Part shown: positions 60,101 to 64,000 of the stretch, one piece after another | Numbering within the stretch: position 1 is the first letter of the stretch | How the letters are laid out: every line of letters starts with the position of its first letter | DNA from: Hirundichthys speculiger | Lineage: Eukaryota; Chordata; Actinopteri; Beloniformes; Exocoetidae | Assembly (NCBI GenBank): GCA_018398805.1 | Contig: JAGFBZ010000906.1 | Span: 310,001 to 374,000 of the forward strand | Length of the DNA: 64,000 nt | Reading direction: 5' to 3' | The notes under the pieces: model-generated | Databases searched by the model: none | Seen by the model: only the letters and a program-made list of their open reading frames with translations | Told to the model about the DNA's origin: nothing | Translations under genes and position numbers: made by a program

Positions 60101-62096
60101 TAGAGAGAGGAGCTGGGATTCAGGACAGGGCCCATGGAGGAATGCAAAAGTGTGAGAGATTGAAGACAGAAAAGAGCGAGAAGGGAAGAGATGACAGGAT
60201 GAGAAAGTTAACGGAGGGTGATGGAGGCAGCTGAGTGAATCTCAGCAGTAAATCATCTCGGAGCCGCCCTATCCCCATCTCCGCCGCGCCTCGCCAGGAA
60301 TCTTTTTCCCCCTGACCTTGTCTGCCGCTGTGTCTGTGAAGAAAAGATGGGGCAAGATTATCTATGATTGGAGATGGCCATTATCTAAACACAATCTTAG
60401 AGCCAGGTCCCACTCCTCGAGCCACCGCTCTGCGATTGGAGGCCGTACTGATGAGAAGAAAGATGATGGGTCAGCCAGCAACACCCTCTCATTTTATTAA
60501 CTCCGATAAGATGGTTTCAATAGTGTTTCGAAATACAACCCCCATCAACACTGACTTTTTCGCAAAGTGCCACTTCTAATGCTCCGCCATCTTACCCTAG
60601 TTTGTTAGATGCCTGTACTTTCAACGTGGATATTCATACAGTACCAGGATCATAGTATTTAATTCCCAATGAACACAAGGCTTCTTTTTGGATAGTTTGA
60701 CAGTATAGTTTTAGTGGCATTTATAAATAAAAGTGCAAAGGTTTCCCAAAGTAATCCATGGCCCATGTGCCTGTATCAGCTGTAGGTAGTATCCACTAAC
60801 GTCACACATCCAGGTAGTTTGACCTGGTGTCGCCATTTTGTGTCAAGCTTCCCAGAACCACGCCGGTTCTTCATTCATTCTGGTGCAGTCCTGTGTTCAC
60901 AATTTACTAACATTGGTCTCAGAAATGGACAAAAATCATCCAAGAATGACAGTAAAACCACATCAGAAGGCGAAAGATGTCCAATGTCCAATCTTAATCG
61001 TTTCATGTGAGAAAATGGCAGCGATGGTAGGGACGGCTAAAAAGGATCATACACACGATCCGGATGCCTCAAATGACGTGTCATACCCTGTCATCTATAT
61101 TTATATTTTTCATGACAAAAGCGAGTAAACTTTGGAGAAACTGTCTTTGATCCTTCATGTACTCTAATTTTAGGTATCCAATCTGCTCTTGCATCTATGA
61201 AGCACGCACATATGTGCTACTTTAGTTACTTTAATGGTGATTTCAGCCTCAAAAAGTTGGGTTTAGTGCAGAATGTAAGCAACACTCTCCCTATACACAG
61301 CTAAGTGCAATGTTTATGAACGAATCGCTTGATCTAGGAAATGGCGGAGGGCTCGTTGTTATCTTCTTCTTCTTCTTGTGCCTTTGTTCTTTTATGCCCT
61401 GAAACTCTTTCAGATGTCTTGAATCAGGTAATGATATTGAGCACTGTAGAAGTATCGAAATGCAATCACATCCAGTCTTTCCTTGATAATTTCCTACCAT
61501 TTAAGTGTTTTTATCCTGTTTATGTTGACCATCTCTGCTCTCACAAGTCTGGACTTTTACGGATATGCTTTCTGCTGAATCATGGTTACAATCACCTGTT
61601 GACACCTAAGGTTCAAAATCACATCATTATTTTTTTTTTATCTTATTACTAGCCCTAAACTTCCCCCTAAAGTGCATCCCCCTGTATTTGATACTCAGCC
61701 AACCTTTTAATATCTGGCCCACGGCTTTTATTTGACGGGCTAAGGGGGGTCTTTGTGAAAGGGTCATGTTTGTCCTTGCCAACCTGCTGCTCTTCAGAAG
61801 GCTGACCTCAGTCGGGTAGTGAAGAGATTGACAGGACCTTAAAGATGTTACGCAGAGTGCTTTCATGCCCTACCCCAGCAGGTAGGGAAGAATGAAGGTT
61901 GCTGGCTGGCTCAGTCTGGCAGGCCACGGGGGAGGGGCTGTCTAGGGGCACTTCACGCCCATGGAGGAGAGCACACCACTTTACATGCAAATGAAGCCAA
62001 AAGATCCCTCTTGGCCTCTGGACACGATTGTGCAAAACTGTGAAAAATCAAGAAGAACCCTGGTGGTTGTGTGTGCTACAAATCACACTGAGACAC
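57110..62096. other. Downstream intron of the CELF gene
   Basis: Starts with the GTAATT donor. A CA-rich stretch (57160-57190) begins about 50 nt past the exon. No sequence encoding the start of CELF RRM2 (D-R-K-L-F-V-G-M-L) was found. The parts 58440-58960 and 60230-60500 are repeat-free and rich in ATTA/TTAA motifs, candidate conserved elements. (GT)n at 59594-59612, T run about 57715-57724. Confidence 0.6.
57155..57192 (+). promoter_or_regulatory. CA-rich intronic tract 46-83 nt after the exon
   Basis: Contains CCGCACACACAAACACAC and ACAAATACAC. In the + strand transcript such CA-rich RNA is a typical hnRNP L-type binding context near regulated exons. The regulatory role is inferred from position and composition only. 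Confidence 0.3.
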
Positions 62097-62437
62097 AGAG
62101 ATGTAGGGATGCAGGGATGCAGGGATGCAGGGATTCAGGGATGCAGGGCAGGGATGCAGGGATTCAGAGATACAGGGATGTAAGGATTCAGAGATACAGG
62201 GATGTAAGGATTCAGAGATGCAGGGATGCATGGATGCAGGGATTCAGAGATGCAGGGATGCAGGGATTCAGAGATCCAGGGATGCAGGGATGAAGGGATT
62301 CAGAGATCCAGGGATGCAGGGATGCATGGATGAAGGGATTCAGAGATCCAGGGATGCAGGGATGCATGGATGAAGGGATTCAGGGATTCAGAGATGTAGA
62401 GATGATGCATGGATGCAGGGATTCAGAGATACAGGGA
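62097..62437. repeat. Minisatellite with 8-bp base unit (GGGATGCA) and 40-bp higher-order unit
   Basis: About 340 bp of variants of GGGATGCA / GGGATTCA / GAGATCCA / GGATGAAG. Two 40-bp units are exactly identical in tandem (62301-62340 and 62341-62380), five base units each. Because 8 is not divisible by 3, the + strand stays open in more than one frame, giving Met-Gln-Gly-Cys-Arg-Asp-like repeats. These ORFs are by-products of the repeat. No spacers, so not a CRISPR. Confidence 0.95.
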
Positions 62438-64000
62438 AGCATCGAAACAATTCTTCGGTTTCCTTGGTTACTGCTCACTTTTTCTCTCATGTCTGATACA
62501 CTGACATTTTTTTCTTCCTCTGATTACTCCATTTACCACTTCATTTGACGGGATAATCCACTCACTTGCATTAAATATGGACCAGCATGAAGGTTTAGCG
62601 TGTGGTTCCTCATTATTTTCACAGCAACAGGTCGTGTGTTTGTTGAGGAGGAAGTCAGTTTAAGATGGAGATAGAATGTGTCTTGGGAAGTTGAGTGTGT
62701 TGTAAAAAGACTACGCAAAGTTTTTGCAGAGACACAGTTGCCCAGTTTTATTAACTTTTCCCACTACTGTACTCTTTGTATAACCTAAGCAATGCACTAA
62801 AGCTGAAATTACTAATAGTGATTCATTAAAGAGTTAGACATGTTCATTAACATTTGACTTGAATAAAAACAGGACCCAACATAATTTTTCCATAGAAATC
62901 ACTCAAAGATGTATTACTTTAACTTTCTCTGACTAAAAAAAAAAAAAAAAATCACCATCCAAGAATATGCCATTATCTTACATTTATCTTACATTTTATC
63001 GTTCATGTGGAACTAATAGTTCCATGGTCTCGCTCCAAATCATGCAGCTGCAACAAAAGGAGAGTTTACAAGTTAAAAATGACGTGTTTAGAGACTGAAG
63101 CATGTGGTCTCTTAGATGGGCTCAAGGAACCAGAACTTAATCCCAACAAAAACTGTTCTTTAGATTCTTGATTTTTAGTTTATTAGCCACTTACTTTCAC
63201 GTCTGCTTCTTACATGGTTAGGACTCGACATCTGCTAGTTAGTTTTTAAGCAAGCCAAAGCTACTTATCATCACTTATATGACAGCATGGGATGTCTTTT
63301 AATAGATGCTCATCTCCTGCATGGTATAAATATATATTTTTTTCTACCAAACCAAAGCAGGCTTTCTGTTCTCATGCCAAACTTGTATAAATTGTCAGAT
63401 GGATCATGACAGGTTTAAAAACAGGATGCAATGCCAGAAATCACATTCTGAACACATGGATGTTTTAGGTTTTGTATTGTTGAGAGAAACGTTCAGTGTT
63501 CAGCAGGATTGGAACAAGTATGAACGCGGAGCGAAGCTAACATCATTACGTACAGCTGAGTAAAACAACCGAGAGAAATAACAATGAACAAACCACATTA
63601 CAAAGGGCATGTGGACAAGACCCACACAGAAAAATGGTTGAATGAACGCATAACCAAATTACATTTATTTAGATTATTTATAATTTATTTAAATGCTGTG
63701 TTCCACTTACATACTGTACCTCATTAAGTAATATGTTTGATTACTAAAATTAAGGCAAATGAGTCCTTGGAACGTAAAAGAGTTGCTTGTGCTGCTGATG
63801 CTGGTGAGAATCAACCTCCTGTTAAGCTGCTTTTTGCATTTACGCGCCGTTGGTCCCAGTTCATAAGCTCATATGTAACCTCTAAAGAAGATAGCTAGGA
63901 AAAGATGGCATAAGTGCCAACAGCTAATATTTGTAACATAAAAAAGTCCACAACATTGAGACAAATTAGGATATTAAATCCAGCTGACGAAGTATAATTG
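62438..64000. other. Non-coding AT-rich intronic DNA
   Basis: No exon, RNA gene or transposon end recognised. An A run lies at about 62934-62951. Confidence 0.55.

Noticed and set aside
62097..62437. CRISPR-like regular repeat array, or a repeat protein gene
   Set aside because: There are no unique spacers, the units are contiguous 8-bp variants, and the genome is eukaryotic. Openness in more than one frame follows from the 8-bp period.
57110..64000. Next CELF exon (start of RRM2)
   Set aside because: No stretch encoding D-R-K-L-F-V-G-M-L with splice sites was seen; it probably lies beyond the window.
1..64000. LTR retrotransposon or endogenous retrovirus
   Set aside because: No paired long terminal repeats, primer-binding site, or gag/pol motifs other than LINE-type reverse transcriptase were recognised.

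Overview
This window looks like nuclear DNA from a bony fish, probably a spiny-rayed teleost. It is AT-rich and dense in microsatellites and homopolymers. It carries typical fish repeats: Tc1/mariner and hAT elements, CR1/L2/Rex-group LINEs and tRNA-derived SINEs. There are no operons, Shine-Dalgarno sites or long bacterial-type ORFs.

Only one host coding exon can be supported. It is a 49-bp exon at 57061-57109 on the + strand, flanked by consensus splice sites. It encodes MNRPIQVKPADSEGRG, the linker between RRM1 and RRM2 of the CELF3-6 (Bruno-like) RNA-binding proteins. No other CELF exon was recognised. The window therefore appears to be two partial introns of a very large gene: 57 kb or more upstream and 6.9 kb or more downstream. 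Intron size favours celf4, but celf3, celf5 and celf6 are not excluded.

Layout: 1-11 kb is unique sequence with one Tc1-type MITE (3577-3940) and an old transposon/LINE-tail patch near 5.7-6.2 kb. 12.0-13.2 kb is an AT-rich terminal-inverted-repeat element. 19.75-20.85 kb is a hAT element with a second copy of the Tc1 MITE inside it. 21.4-23.0 kb holds a decayed LINE reverse transcriptase and a second hAT. 25.75-26.25 kb is a third MITE copy inside a TA microsatellite. 27.9-28.4 kb is a LINE 3' end. 34.1-34.7 kb has a perfect 32-bp palindrome beside a TA-flanked DNA element. 40.4-41.5 kb is a Tc1 transposase relic split by a small hAT MITE. 45.7-49.9 kb is a repeat cluster: the fourth MITE, a 46.3-46.8 kb repeat, and two LINE 3' ends on the minus strand. 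54.75-55.7 kb has a hAT with a perfect 8-bp duplication and a tRNA-derived SINE. 62.1-62.4 kb is a minisatellite with an 8-bp base unit.

The rest is single-copy-looking intronic DNA. Several ATTA-rich, repeat-free stretches could be conserved regulatory elements, but that needs comparative data. I found no convincing undescribed molecular system. The strongest observations are the CELF exon, the datable nested insertions with visible target-site duplications, and the four-copy MITE family.
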